64,000 nt of DNA from Amyloporia xantha (GCA_036971615.1 JAYKKR010000019.1:186001-250000); one strand, 5' to 3'. Shown: positions 34,366 through 47,900, counted from the stretch's first letter. The notes: generated by a model not told the origin, from the letters alone. Translations and numbers: made by a program.

Positions 34366-37141
34366 ATGTCCGCCTCCAGCATCAACAGCGACATCATCAT
34401 CGCCGCAGTGCGCCTGGAAGAGGCGCTGAAGTTTCTGCCCGGGAAGCGCGACGCGAAGTACAAGGTGTTTGAGAGCAACTTCTGGGAGGAAGTGGTAAGT
34501 GATTGTAACACAATCAGGGTGAGCACTGTGGCGCTGAGTCTGTATAATGGCGCCTCTAGCAATCGATCTTCGCGAAGATCAAGGCGCTGGGAAAACACCG
34601 CGAGGGATTACAAGTGCCGCCGCTGTTGGTCAGCGCCATGGTGCAATACACGGTGGCGTCGCACAAGAAGCGCGGAGTGGACTTGACTGCCATCAAGGTT
34701 GACGACCCCGCCATTCAAAGCCATGGCCTCTCCAAATACGTGTGGCATGGCGATTACATTGCCGAAGACCTCGGGGGCAACCTTTGGTGGAAAGGTGAGT
34801 GCACTGCGAAACCATACGCCACGTCATCACTAACGGCTCAGCAGCGCTGTTGCGCAAGCGTACGAGCGAGGTTGCGCTGGGTGGGGATGGAGTTGCGGGG
34901 CCAAGTGGGGTGACGGAGGAGGCAGAGGCAGGCGGGAGTCGAGGGAAAGTGGCGAAGAAGGGGCGGATGACGACGCAGGGGCGGCCTCTAGAAGGTCAAA
35001 GGGAACGACGCCAGCGACGGACGGCGATGAGGGTGTCGTCATCGCTGCACCAGTAACGAAGAAGCCACGGCGCGGAGGGGCTGCAACGACGAAGCCGGGA
35101 ACTAAGGCGGCATCCAAGGGCGGAGTCAAGACCACCACTGCGAAAGCGGCAGGAGAGGAAACGACGGCCGGCAAGTCTGAGCCGCGGATGAAGACGAAGG
35201 CGGGGCCATCGACGTCGAAGACGAATGAGAAGGCTTCATCGCGCAAGTCTCCTGCGGGCAAGGATGATGACGCCAGGCAGACGCGGTCGAAGGCGAAGGC
35301 GGGATCGTCAACGGGGAAGGGAAAGGGAAAGGCGAAGGCGTCGCCGGCGCCCGAAGATGACGACATGGACGAGGATGCTCAAGGCGAGAGTGAGGAGATG
35401 GAGGAGACGGAGACATTTGTCTCGGTGAGTACGTTTACCAGATGCGCGGCAAGCGATGCTGACTGACATGCCTTCAGGCGATGCCTTGCGGAAATTGCGC
35501 CAAGGCCAAAGCTGAATGCAGGCTTGCTGTCGTGGACGGTCGGCGTTGCATGCGCTGCCTGAAGCGCAAGATAGGCTGCTCGATCGTGCCACACAACCTG
35601 AGCGGCAATCCGATCAGGGGCCCCTACGGTGCAGTCCTGGCAAGCAAGTATCAGGACGTCATCAAGAACAGCCTCGCCGATGGCATCAAGCCTCCTCCAC
35701 CGCGCTGGGATGAGGAGAGGAAGGAGTTTGTGGAGGATAGAGGCAAGCGGGGCAAGGCGGCGGCGAAGGGTTCGGAATCGAAGGCGAGCGATGAGATGGA
35801 TGTGGATGAAGAAGAAGGGGAAAAGGACGATGGCAAGGCGGGTAGCGCGGATGTCGATGCGAAGGGACGACGCGGAGGTGGACAGCCAGCTGCGGGTGGC
35901 GTCAGCGACTAGCGATGCGGCTGCGTCCCGCCCAATAGCGCCGCTCCCGAAGACGTCGCTCAGCTCGATGAAGGCGTGGGTTGGGAAGCCACCTCCAGCG
36001 GTGGCTAAAGGGAAGGGCAAGGAGCGCGCGGACCGTCCTCTCCAGGAGGCAGAGGCCAGCAGCTCGAGCGATCGCTCGGCGCGGCTTGGGCTCAGGCCTG
36101 GCGAGGTAAAATGTAAGTCGGCTTCACTCTTTCTGGACGGCGCGATCAACTGACCAAGTCAATGTGTGGCTGCCAGACCACCATGGCGAGTACCACCACT
36201 ACGTAGGATTCTCCAAGGACCCCACCGCCATGGATGAAGGGCGCTACGCGCAGGACCAGGAGCTGTCTCATTTCCAGCCATTTACGGCGTACCTCACTGA
36301 GCAAGGCCACCGACTCGAGAAGAACATCAACATAATGACCGCGTGGCAAGACCGCTTCGGTAGCATGGTCGACAACTTCCAGCAGTCACTGCTCGCCATC
36401 AACAGGCAGCAGGTCAACATGACCGAGCGCATTGATAACGCCGAGGGGCAGATTGGCGGCCTACTGGAAAGAGTGGAAGGCGCGGAGCAGACTCTGCAAG
36501 ATGTGCGCTCTGAGGACTCCGTCGCTCGCATCGCCGCGCTCGAGGAGATGGTCACGGTTCTGCAGGACGATCTGCGCGCAGCCAAGGAGAACATGGCGAT
36601 GGATCGCCTTGGTGCCCAAGTCGCGAACATGGAGGTGCGCGTGGACACCTTGATGGACAACGTGCGCGATGAGAGCGAGAGGACGCGGCAGGCGATGGCG
36701 GGCATTGAGGCAGGTGAGGCGAGATTACAGGGACTCATCGCGCAGTTTGAGTCAGTGCGCCGTGACGTCGCTCGCCACAACGACGCGGAGGCCGAGACGC
36801 TATTGGACAAGGCGCATCTGTCGGTGGAGCTCGTGCAGAAGGCGGAACAGGACGCGCAACGACGGCGCAAGGCGAGGGCGATCATGGACAGCGCTCACGA
36901 GGGAGCCACTCCCATTTCGTGGTCTACCTCAGAGCGTGGCTCTGTAGGAGATCAATCGGACTTCACGAATGAAGCTCTGTCGACGCCCGCCGGTGGCTCC
37001 ACACCTTCAATCAGGCGTTTCTCCTTGGAGATCGACGACGACGAGATGGCGAGCGTGGCCGCGGAGGAGCGAGAGCCTGATGCCGCAACATCACCCGTCG
37101 CTGTCGAGGACGCCGAGATGCCTCCCCTTCGCCTTAGATAA
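34366..37141 (+). CDS. KDZ-element gene: Zn2Cys6-like cluster and coiled-coil protein
   Basis: Exon 34366-34494 (MSASSINSDIIIAAVRLEEAL) and exon 34560 to about 34794 join in frame, followed by a Lys/Ala-rich basic linker. After an intron ending at about 35478 comes CGNCAKAKAECR...CMRCLKRKIGC, spaced C-x2-C-x6-C-x9-C-x2-C-x6-C, the fungal binuclear zinc pattern for DNA binding. The exon from about 36164 (VWLPDHHGEYHHYVGFSKD, then about 220 residues of coiled coil and an acidic tail) joins over a 50-nt intron. The frame does not connect cleanly near 34955 and near 35865: either unseen introns or small frameshifts. The same combination of Zn cluster and coiled coil occurs in the retrotransposon antisense gene. 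Confidence 0.55.
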
Positions 37142-40100
37142 TTCTTTTGTAACTTCGCTGTACTTTCAAACGAATGCATTGTGTACACTCTCCAGCGACC
37201 AGTAAGATTGAGAGTGCGATGACGGCAACACCCTCGGCATCACAGTGAGCCACGGGGGCTTGCACAGGGAGCGGCACGCCATCGCCATCCTTCGCAGCGC
37301 TGAGTTCAATCATCGCCATTGAATTTAAATGCGAGGTAGTGTACATGAGAAATAGTATTCTAACGGCGACCACGCGCTTTAGTGGGTCGGGGCTGAGCTC
37401 CCTACCTGTCTTGCGCGATGACCTACGAATGGCGGGGGCAGGCTCGCCCTGCTCTTCCTCGCCATCGCTATAAGTCTCCGCCAGAGCCCGCTTTGAGCGA
37501 CCCGCCTTTTTTCGCTTTTCACGAGGTTGGGGTGGTTTCTCTGCTTCCTCCTCCTCTTCCTCCTCTTCGCTCACGCGGTGACTTCGCTTTTTCAACTTTT
37601 CCTCCTTAGCTTTTGTCTTCTGACGAGTGTGGGTGGCGACCTTCATGTCGTTGAGAGCACCCGTGATCGAGGACCCGCCTGCCGTTGGCAGTGCCTGAAT
37701 ATTGATCTCCTTTGCCTGCCGAGCTGTTTGGCGTGTCTTGCGCTTTGGCACAGGAAGTGAGGGAGAAGGACCACGATTGGCCTCGCCGTCGCTCTCGTCT
37801 TCACTGTCATGATTTTCACGGTCGGAGAAATGAACCTGTAGGCCCCTCATATCTCGAACGGGTGAGAGCTGATTCATCGCAATAGGTGGAGAGGAGGAGA
37901 AATCCATACTCCCGCGGCGGACAGTTGCGTCATTGAGCGCGATGGGGGAGGATGGTGGTGCGCGCCCTGGCGCCATTGGCGAGGAAGGCGGTGCGCCGTC
38001 AATTGATGGCGGTCTCTCTTCTAGTTGTGGACGCGGTCTCATACCCAAGGCGCGCTTAGGTATGGATGGAAAGACCGATCTTCCCGTGGTCATTAGCGGC
38101 CTTGCTGGAGGCGGTTTTCCTGTGACTGGAAACGGAAGCGAATGTTTTTGCGTGCCTCGCAGAGGTTCCGGCAACGGCGAGCTGGATTGCTGAGCTACTT
38201 GGCCATTATGCGCGTCTCGCGATCGCCTTATCTTAGGGGATGTGAGGATTGGCGCGGCTTCCTCGCCAATGCCGCTGGCGGGTCCGGCGTACGACGCTCC
38301 TGTTCCGCCCGCAGGGTTTGCAAATGGCGAGGCTTCGGGCGGAGTGGGGGAGGTGGACCCTTGTTGAGATTCCCAGTGGGCATCATGGGAGGGCGAGGTG
38401 ATGGCTTCCCTGTCTGGGAACGTGGGGCGGTGGTGGACCATATTTCAACGCCGGTGGTGGGGCCTCCAAAGGTGTTGGCTGCGCCGCGGCCGCAGTGCTA
38501 CTGCGGGTGACAGAGCTACCTTCCATGGATGGCGCGTCGCCTTGCACAGATTGTGCCTGCTTCACCAGCGCGCACAACGATGATACATGCGGGTCGAGCC
38601 TCTGGGCAATCACGGCGAAGGGTATGGCGCTCTCGCTGACATGGCGTGGAATGTCCGAAGGCGGGGCGTCGGGATCCTGGAAGGCGAACTGTGCCGCCGT
38701 CAGATCGCGGCTTATCATGGCGATCACGAGGAGCACTTGTTCAATCATGCCGACGTCCCCTGTCAGCCTGCCGGACTTGTTCAAATAAGGCTTCGAGTCG
38801 AGCCACTTCAGCACTGGATCGAGCCCATGGGCGTGGCGATGAACCATATAGGACAAGTGTCGATGCGGGTTGTGCCAGGTCGCCCAGTCGGCGCCTTCCG
38901 GTGCCCGCTTTGTCGTCTTCAGCCCACTCTATCACTCGCAAGGTAAGCCTTAGTTTACGGAGAAAAATGAAGTTACTACCATCATGCGAGGCAGCGCGTC
39001 CACGATCACGCGAAATTCTGGCGATGGCGATGCCGCCTCCAGCCATTGCTGACGCCGTCTACGTGAAAGCAGCGCCCAATTGGGGCGGCGCCTTTTGCAT
39101 CTTCGCTGTCATCATCTTCGTCGGAAGTTGACCCGACGTCGATGTCCAGATTGAAAGTCTCGTGCTCGGTGTCGTCGTCCACGGCGCTATCGTCATCGGT
39201 GCTGAGACGTTGCACGCCTTTGCCCTTGCCGCTTTTCACCGCCTTCTTTTTCTTCTTTTTGGGGCCCGCCTTGCCTTTAGCGCCTTTGGGTGCTCTCGCC
39301 GCCTCATACACAGCAGGGATTAGCTCCGAATCCTCGTCCCCCTGCTCTTCAGGTATGCCTTGAAGCGGAACGCGCACTGCCCCTTGTTTGCCTCTTGCGC
39401 CGCTCTCCAATGATGCAGGACCGCGATGATGTCCTTCCTGACCATATGCGACGGATCGTCGAATTGGAAGCCGTCTGGCACCATTCCTGCTTCTATAAAT
39501 TCAGCCCCACGCACTTTGAGCGCGCGCCAAGGGCACTTCTCTTTGGCGCTTCCTGCAGCCCGTTCTATGGCGCCATCAGCGTCTTTGTGAGCGCCGTGTG
39601 GATCAAGACTTACGGTAGTGAGTAGACAGAAAGTCTCTGATCATGGATTTCATCACAGGCAGGGATGGCGCATCCTCGCCATCCATTGGCGGTATCAACG
39701 GGAGACCGCCATCGTCGACCAGCAGCTCTCGCCGTGTGCCGCGAGACGTTCCCTCTCCGTTGTCAACGCTCGCCTCGCGATTGCTATCAAATGCCTCTGT
39801 GCTGTACTTGGCCCATTTGACCATCGTATCTGCGTGCCAATCGTCCACCTTGGAAAAGGCTTTTCCATTCTCCATCTCATCGTTGAAGTCGTGTCTGTGA
39901 AAAGCGGTCAGAGCGGTGAGAGGCGATACAAATTGCCTGCTCACTCCTGAATGACGACTCTCCCATCAGGAGATTTGTAGCTACTCAACGTAAAGATCCT
40001 GACACCATGGCGTCGGTATGCCTCTCGAGCGTATTTCCTCAGAAACGGAATGAGCTCCTTGTCCGCTTTCCTGCGTCGCCATCAGCTGCCGTTAACTTAG

Positions 40101-40635
40101 CACAAAGGTCGCGCTCCCACTCACGCCGAAGATCCAGCCTTGACCTCTTTGGCGTCATTGTTGAACGCATCCGCCTTCATCTGGTAGTCCGCCTTTGCGT
40201 CCTCATCCAGTTTGCCCCAATACTCGCTCACTACCTTGGTGTATGCGCCTATCTCCTGGTGGGCCAGACCTCGTCCTCCCGTCCTTTCGTTGGCCACCCT
40301 TAGCAGCTCTGTTTTGTGCTCCTCTTGATACATATCCCTCGCTGACCGTTTTTCGTTCCAGGGATGGGCACCTGGGGTTCTACGATTCGGTAGTGGTTGC
40401 TGAAATAGGTCCCCAGGGACTATAGAAATGTGTGAATGACGAAGATGACAATGCCATGAACTGTTGGTTTGACCTTTTTCAGGCCATTTTTATCTGTCAG
40501 CTCTGCAAATTGTTCCATGAGGATATTGACAGCCTCATCGACAATGGGTGCCCTCGCAGTGCCTTTGGTGTTGCGCCATCGCTCTATTTGCTCTGGGATC
40601 TTGTCTAGATATGCCTGCAGGATAGCTATTCCCAT
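37134..40635 (-). CDS. KDZ-element gene: HMG-box-like protein with a long disordered tail
   Basis: ATG at 40635 opens MGIAILQAYLDKIPEQIERW. The next exons read HPWNEKRSARDMYQEEHK ... GAYTKVVSEYWGKLDEDAK (an HMG-box-like helical unit), then FLRKYAREAYRRHGVRIFTL, then HDFNDEMENGKAFSKVDDWH. A Lys-rich nuclear-type stretch (KKKKKKAVKSGKGKG) follows, and finally a long Ser/Pro and charged region with EEEEEEEE and KKRSHR. Several small introns are needed and the tail is uncertain; it may be two genes. DNA or chromatin binding is inferred from the HMG-like part. It is divergent from the TET/JBP gene. Confidence 0.5.
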
Positions 40636-41083
40636 GGCGAGGACAACAAGCAGACCGAGATGCTCTCAGGATGACAGACACTTGGGCACTCCCAACTGAA
40701 CATTTGCCCAGACGTGTCTGACCTCCGGTGATACTTTCGTCCTGTTCTAACCCCGCTGATCTCTCTTACACTGCAAGCGTCCATGTCGGGGCAGACCCGA
40801 CCGGCATCCCTCCGGCGGAGCGCGGCATCTCACAGGCCGAGGCCCCGGCGTAATGGCGCCGTGGTCGAGAATCGCGGTCCACATGCCAATGACGCGCCTC
40901 GATCACCGGATCACGCCTTGCCGATCGGCTGGGCCTGATCTTGCCGGCGCTTGCTCAACGATGTGATCGACCAAACAAGTGTGCAAAGCTAATGGACATG
41001 CTGTTGCAGCATGGTCAGTAGATGGCAGATTGAGCAATAATGCGAGATGGGGCGTGTATCTCCATCCATCTCGTCTGTAAGCC
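40636..41083. promoter_or_regulatory. Divergent promoter region between the HMG-like and TET/JBP genes
   Basis: The 448 bp between two opposite start codons contain a GC-rich block (40780-40860) and no supported frame. Promoters of both genes are expected here; no clear TATA box was seen. Confidence 0.35.
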
Positions 41084-41614
41084 ATGATAGCGGGCAGCGG
41101 CTTGGAGCTCAGCGACACATTGGCAGCTTGCATGCGCGATATGTTTCAGTTTTGGCTACACAAGCTTCGGAATGCAGCCGGACAACCGAGAAACCCACAG
41201 CCTCCCACACATATCCGCGCCGATATCGTCGTCGAATGCAGCCAGATCGCGCACCAGCTCGCAAAGGCATATATCAAACCTGGTGTGTACTCTTGGATGC
41301 TGTGGGCATCTACTCATGCTGCGCTGACCGGAAAGTAGTGCGCTTATCCTGGGACATTGACCGGTATTCTGATGCTATAGGCGTGGGCAACACCGGACAG
41401 AACGTGAATCTGGAGGCGCAGCTCAAGACTAAATGGCCGCCTCTCCTCCCAGACACCACCGTGGTTCTAGATGGACCCTGCGTGCTCCTCGACCAGCACT
41501 CGCGCATCCTAGCATGGGTGCTTCCGGGCGTCCTTCATGTGAATCGCCAGGTGGGCTCATTCATCTTCCGCCATGCACCGTGCTCACTACGCTGTGTCGG
41601 CAGAGGGAGATACA

Positions 41615-44112
41615 CAGCTGCTTATGTACTAATGATGCACCAACATGTTGGGTAGGCCCAAACGCGGTTATGCACCAGGCAGCGCATTGGCCTGGCTGTT
41701 GGTGCATCAGGTGCCAGGGGCCAAATAGGGCAGGTGTAGTGTGACAGTAGCTGGTGTCGTATGGCTTATAAATCAGGCCAAAAGCGGAAATATACATTAA
41801 ATCTATAGCAGATGTGTATAATTCAAACTCAGCCGGTATGTAAGCATCCAAATAAGGAAGGTGGGCATGTATGGGCTCATTTTGATGCTTGTAATGGTGG
41901 CTATTAGAATCTGCTGCTTATAATGGATTCTAATGAAACATATTACTATTGTATACCATTAGAATGCTTACAAATGGGGCTATTCAAATATTGTAATGAG
42001 AATTGTATTGATCTAGGCTGGTAGAAGCTTGTATTGAATGCCACTGTTATATACTGTTAGAATGCTTATACATGGAGCTATTCAAATATTGTAATACAAA
42101 TTGTATTGGTCTGGGCTAATAAAATTTGTATTGGATGTATGCTTGTTACATATCAGTAAAAAGCCAAAAAAGTGGCAATTCCCAAAATGGGATTGACAAG
42201 TACATCTGCTTGTAGGCAAATGTGGATTTCATATGTTGGCTTTGTATGCTTGTATTCCTGGGCCTCTAGGCCTTTCCACTGACCACACAGCCAATATAAA
42301 GCAATACAGATGCTGTATAACCATTTTCAGCCAAAATGATTTTCATACGCACCGCGTCTGAAAACATATTTTGTGTTTTTTGGCTCAAGTAAGCAACCTA
42401 TGGTGCTCAAACAAATTTTCCCATATCACTGGAGTGATGGTCTACAACTTTCATTTATACCATATATGGTAATTTTCACTTTTGACAAACACTCTCCATG
42501 CCCACAGGGTATATAAGTACACAGGACAGACATACAGAGTGTGTAACAGTCATCGAACTATGTCTAGATAAGTCTGTAACATGTGTCTGACATGAGTCTT
42601 ACATGAGTCTTACATTGGTCTTACATGAATGTTCATGTTTCACCACCCTGGTTATGCTAGTGTACGCACTTCAGTCGCTCATATCCTAGTATCAATGAAC
42701 ACTCAAACCAGTATATACTCAATGTGTACAAAGTGATTGAATGAGCTATGTATGTAGTTGCTGTTGTGAAAGACTGACCACTGTTGAAGTGCACACAGAA
42801 CAAGAGTGGTGAAACAAACTTGTGTAAGACTCATGTAAGACCAATGTAAGACCAATGTAAGACTCATGCCAAACACATATTGCAGACTTATCTAGACATA
42901 GTTTGACTTTTACACCCTCTGTATGTCTGCTCTATGTATCTATATACCCTGTGGGCCTGGAGTAGTCTCCGTTGCTGACTAATCAGAAATGGATGACAAT
43001 CGATCCATTTCAGTAATAGTCTGCATCAAGTCGCGTCGCCCAGTAGGCCTTCGACCTTACGCCCAATTTGGAAGGAGACACACATACTGACTGCCTCTCA
43101 GACGTCCCGGCTATTGCCGTAGAGTAGCTTGAGGTGTTCATACTTCACAATAAAATGAATTTACTACTCAAATATTCATTCTTGAGGCCTTTCCAATCAT
43201 GATAGGAACAGGTACACGGTGAACATGGATGGAATCGCATTGTCGCGTACTCAGAGAGACGCATTATTTGCGCAGGCTTGGTCACCCACGTGATTCGTAA
43301 AGCCGAAGGCCTATTCCCGGTGGCCAACTGATGAAGACTAGGCCTGGAGAGTGTTTCCCAAAAGTGAAAATTACCATATATGGTATAAATGAAAGTCGTA
43401 GACAATCACTCCAGTGGTATGGGAAAATTTGTTTGAGCACCATAGCTTGCTTACTTAAGTCAGAAAACACAAAATATGTTTTCAAACGCGGTGCGTATGA
43501 AATTTATTTTGGCTGAAAATGGTTATACAGCATCTGTATTGCCCCATATGGGCTGGGTGATCAGTGAAAAGGCTCACAAGCCCAGGATTACAAGCATACA
43601 AGCATACAAGGCCAATATGTGAAATTCACATTCACCTGTACCTGTCAATCCCATTTTTTTGAATTTTATTGATATATAACGAGCATACATCCAATACAAA
43701 TTTTATTAGCCCAGACCAATACAAATTTCATTACAATATTTAAATAGCCCCATTTGTAAGCATTCTAATGGTATACAATAGTAATATGTTTCATTAGAAT
43801 CCATTATAAGCAGCAGATTCTAATAGCCACCATTACAAGCATCAAAATGAGCCTATACATGCCCACCTTCCTTATTTGGATGCTTACATACCGGCTGAGT
43901 TTGAATTATACACATCTGCTATAGATTTAATGTGAATTTCCGCTTTTGGCCTGATTTATAAGCCATACGACACCAGCTACTGTCACACTACACCTGCCCT
44001 ATTTGGCCCCTAGCACCTGATGCACCAACAGCCAGGCCAATGCGCTGCCTGGTGCATAACCGCGTTTGGGCCTACCCAACATGTTGGTGCATCAGGTCTA
44101 CATAAGTTGGTG
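41615..44112. mobile_element. AT-rich palindromic foldback element, copy 2 (2498 bp)
   Basis: The ends are CAGCTGCTTATGTA and TACATAAGTTGGTG, with the exact 7-bp duplication AGATACA (41608-41614 and 44113-44119). The arms match copy 1 (4812-7016) closely, with more internal differences. The unique loop is in opposite orientation to that of copy 1. The right arm carries its own insertion at 42963-43340. It has no coding capacity. Confidence 0.93.
42963..43340. mobile_element. 378-bp inverted-repeat insertion (MITE-like) in the foldback
   Basis: It starts TAGTCTCCGT and ends ATGAAGACTA, imperfect 10-bp inverted ends. GGCCTGGAG is duplicated on both sides (42954-42962 and 43341-43349). The symmetrical position in the other arm is uninterrupted and shows the empty site. 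The 9-bp duplication fits Mutator-like elements; the family is not otherwise recognised. Confidence 0.75.
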
Positions 44113-44921
44113 AGATACAATTGGCGACGGCCCACCTATCAACACAACTGATGCGTAAAGCCCCGGGGGTCAGTTGGCGAAACCATGAAGCATATTTCCG
44201 CGATCGATCAACCTGCACCACACCTCCGGGGACTGTCAATCTGTCTCCAGGATGGCACGCGCTGGGTCACACGGTACGCTGACGATCCCTTAACTCTGAT
44301 GACTGGCGAATGACGGCGCATACATCCAGGGCCCATTGGACCCAATGCTGCCTTCGGCGAGCTTACGCGATAAAGATGGCCAGAGTGGATGGCGATGGTT
44401 GACCGCCATCCGTGAATCAGCCGCCATCCTATCCGGCATGATGTCCATCATGCATCCCGACCTGTATGCTGCGGGACATACATGCATGGAGTCGCTTCTT
44501 GGCGAAGTGGAGTATCCCGCAATAGTAAGCGCTTGGTCTTCGATCTTCAATGGCGTTCAGGTCATCAGCAATCGCGAGACGCCGCTACACCGCGACAAAA
44601 ACTCGCGCAAGCAGTGGTTCGACCTTCTCACCACGGTAGGGAGCTACGGCGCATTGGAAATGCAGCTGGATGGTCCAAATATCGCTATAGACTACAAGGC
44701 GGGTAGCGTAGTTGCGCTTTGCGGAAAGCTTCTGCGCCATGGCGTTCAGAGATGCGATGGAGAGCGCATATGCTACGCTTATTTTATGAGGGACTCAGTG
44801 CATGCCGCGATGAATGTCAAGGCACCGCACTGGATGGAGTGGACTTATGGTTGAATACACAGATCTGTATTTGTGTCAAGTCTATGTTTGTGTATCTAGT
44901 AGGGTCGTGAATGGCGAACCA

Positions 44922-47900
44922 TCACACACATGTATTAAAGCGAGAAGCGGCATGCTCTGCCATGCGCGTCCACAGCGAAGGCCTGACGGCGCGCATAGCA
45001 TACATGACCTGGAGGCCCATAGAGGCGGGAGCACCATAGGTTCGCCTTGTTATGGAAGCTCACCTGCGTCCACGCCATCTCTGCCGTGACCATGACAAAC
45101 TCCTCCGCCCACCTATCCTTACGTGATTTTGCACGGAACCAGTTGGACGCGATGCACTGCCGCGCTGCAGTCAGCATTGCGGGCATTGGACGGACCACAA
45201 GCGCACTCACACTCCGTCAACCAGTTGGACTGCGTTGAATCGCCCTCGATGTCTACGGTCCATATCCAGGACAACTTGTCCTGCCGTGTTCCTCGGATGG
45301 AGTTGTCCAGCAGCGCGGTGATCGCCTTGAGGTCATCATGTTGAATGGCACGGAAGCGCGCTTTGATGGCATCAGTCGGATTCAGAGCGAGGATGGCGTG
45401 GCGGCTTTGACTGTAAATGCGCACGTTCTCTAGCACCGCCCTCTGCGTGGAGATGACCTCGTCCCAGGACCGGAGCTTTTGGCGCTGGCTCTTTGCATGA
45501 CGAACCGCCGTACGAAACAGCACTGACTTGTAACCAATGGCGAGGCGAATCTGATGAAGGGCGTCATTGGCCTGCCCCATGCGCAAACTCAACTCCTCCG
45601 AAGCGATGTCCTCTAAACCGCTGGCCACGACAACATCGTAGCCAAGCTGCGATGGAAGCGAAATGATGGCGCTCTCAGGCTGGATTCCAGAATCGATCTC
45701 ACCGGTGTAAATCTCATCAAGAGGATTGACATCTTCCTCCAGTGCATCCCATTCAGACCCGTCATAAGCCTCTGAGGCGCCATCCCCATCGGGCTCGGCC
45801 ACAAGTGGAATGTACGAAGCGGCTTTGGACTCGAATGTCACTATACGCTTCTGAAGGCGCTGACGGCGCTCCTCCAGCGCAAGGCGGTCCGCCACCAGCG
45901 GATGCCGGCCCATCTTCCGTTTCAGTTGGCTAATGACCAACCTAAGACCTGTTGTGAGCTTGGCACCCGATGTTCAATGACGCTACCTACTGCAATTCCT
46001 GAATCTTCATGCCCGTGGCTATCCATGCAGCTACGCCCTGATGGCGATGTTGCGATGTTTCCGTTTGCGTTAGTTGAAGTTGGATCTGCATCCGGGTGGG
46101 TGCTGCGCCACATCATTAATCATGGCCGTACCCTCTAGTGTGCACTCTCACCCTTTCTCATCTGCACGTCAAAGACATCCATCGCGCTGATTTTAGCGTC
46201 ACGCATGGCGAGCGCCTCGCCCTCAGCGGCTCGCCACTCTCCTAGCTGCTCCTCCGTGCTCGATCTCTCAATGAACTCCAACACATCCCCGCTCTCCGTG
46301 GCGCCGGCTTTGGCCTTTCGCCATTTCCTAACAAGGGTGTTCGCTGTTGAAGCCACAGTCAATCAACCTCTCCACCAATGTCAAGGTTGGCCCACCCATC
46401 CCGGTCAACTTCTTCCAATTGGAATCATTCATGTGATCGTCAATGACTTCCTTTCTATGTGCTGTGGTCATGCCGCGTGTGCTACCCGAAATGAGATTCA
46501 ACGGCGCCCAAAGGGTTTCAATCACTTCGCCATCAATCTGACCAGCACCGGGAATGAAGTTGGGTGAGTAGCGAGGAAAGCATGTGTCTTGATGGCCGTG
46601 GACATGAAACAGGCCTATTCCGCGCCGTATCTCCACGTTCGGCGGCATGTGCAAATACTCACTCTCCCCAAACCGCTTCATGAGATTGATGCCGTATTGA
46701 CACATGATGTCGTACATCACCAGCAGCACCTGGATACCCGCCATGGTGGCGAGCACCTCGCTCAGCGCGTAATCCATGTTCATCTGTCTGATGGCGGGTG
46801 TAAGTGAACAAAGGAAATAGCAAACCACTTACCTCTCGCCTTTCTGAAATCAACCACCGCATGCGGCATGAAAAACCCATGGCGCGCACAGGCCGCGGCG
46901 CCAATCCCCGTGGCTTCAAGGTTATGGCGATCTGCATTCGCCTGGTTGACGGCGCGATGATCGTGACAGAAGGATTTCTACATAGGCTATGAGCGTCCAA
47001 CGGTTCATCCACTAGGAGTCGATCACGGACCTCTTTATGCTCGATGGCGACAGCGAGATGCTTCTTGTAGGTGTCATCGCCCACCATGAAAGCGTCGCCA
47101 TCGCTGAGAATTACGTCGTCCTCTGGGCGACGCATCTTGAGATGCTCCGCGCTAAAGTTGCCGTCCATTACGATGCTCCTCATGTACTTCCATCTGCTAT
47201 CGCGTTACACATGCCGCCCAAAAACGTCTTACATGGCTCACTGTACGGGGTCATCACGCCATCCGGAAGCGAGATTCACGCCAGGCTTGGGACATGCCGG
47301 GCACCCCAAAGCGAGGCCACCAGCTGGTATCGCGTTGGAGGCGCCATGACCATATCCATGCCATTTGCGGTATTTGAGGTTTCGCCATTGGCGGGACACC
47401 CGCAGAAGCTCTCTGTAACGGTTCTAGCCCCTTCTCAACGGCGAAAACAGCTTCATATGCACATAGCGGCTTACCTGCACTGAATGCGGGAACGCGGAGT
47501 TTGTGACACGTCGAAGCTTGCTGTAGTAATTCATCCCCGAGGTTTTGCACTCCTTGTTGGTAAGCAAAAAATCATCCAACACCCGAAATGTGAACGCAGT
47601 GCGTGGCCGCTTGGTGCTCCCAGGATAGAGGCCCATGTCCAATAGTTGCAGGTCTCGAGTGAGCCTGTTATCGCACCCGACACCACACAACGTCCAGGCT
47701 ATGCATCCCCGTAACATCTACAATGGTCAAAGTGTCAAATGCGTAGTGACTTCGCGGCGCCGTCGAGTCCGCTTTGATTGGCTCTTCATCCTCTTCATTG
47801 TCCCCGGCGTCACTCACGTCGTCGTCTTCGCCATCGCTATCAGCATCCCCATCCAGCGGCGTGATCGGGGACTCCGCATCCACACATGGTTCGCCATCAT

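Larger units (their letters stand above)
41084..44854 (+). pseudogene. TET/JBP-family 2-oxoglutarate/Fe(II) dioxygenase, split by a foldback insertion
   Basis: Exons: 41084 to about 41280 (FQFWLHKLRNAAG), about 41336-41550 (VVRLSWDIDRYSDAIGVGN), an exon at about 41604 that is cut by the insertion 41615-44112 and resumes at 44120 (CTTPPGTVNLSPGWHALGH), and 44327-44854. The last has the double-stranded beta-helix oxygenase motifs: HRD (iron ligands, in ETPLHRDKNSRK), GSVVALCGKLLRHG (distal His) and ERICYAYFMR (Arg for 2-oxoglutarate). It has the layout of fungal TET/JBP proteins, which oxidise 5-methylcytosine. All ligand residues are present, but the 2.5-kb insertion lies in the coding exon. 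A 7-bp duplication (AGATACA) marks it. The start codon is tentative. Confidence 0.82.
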
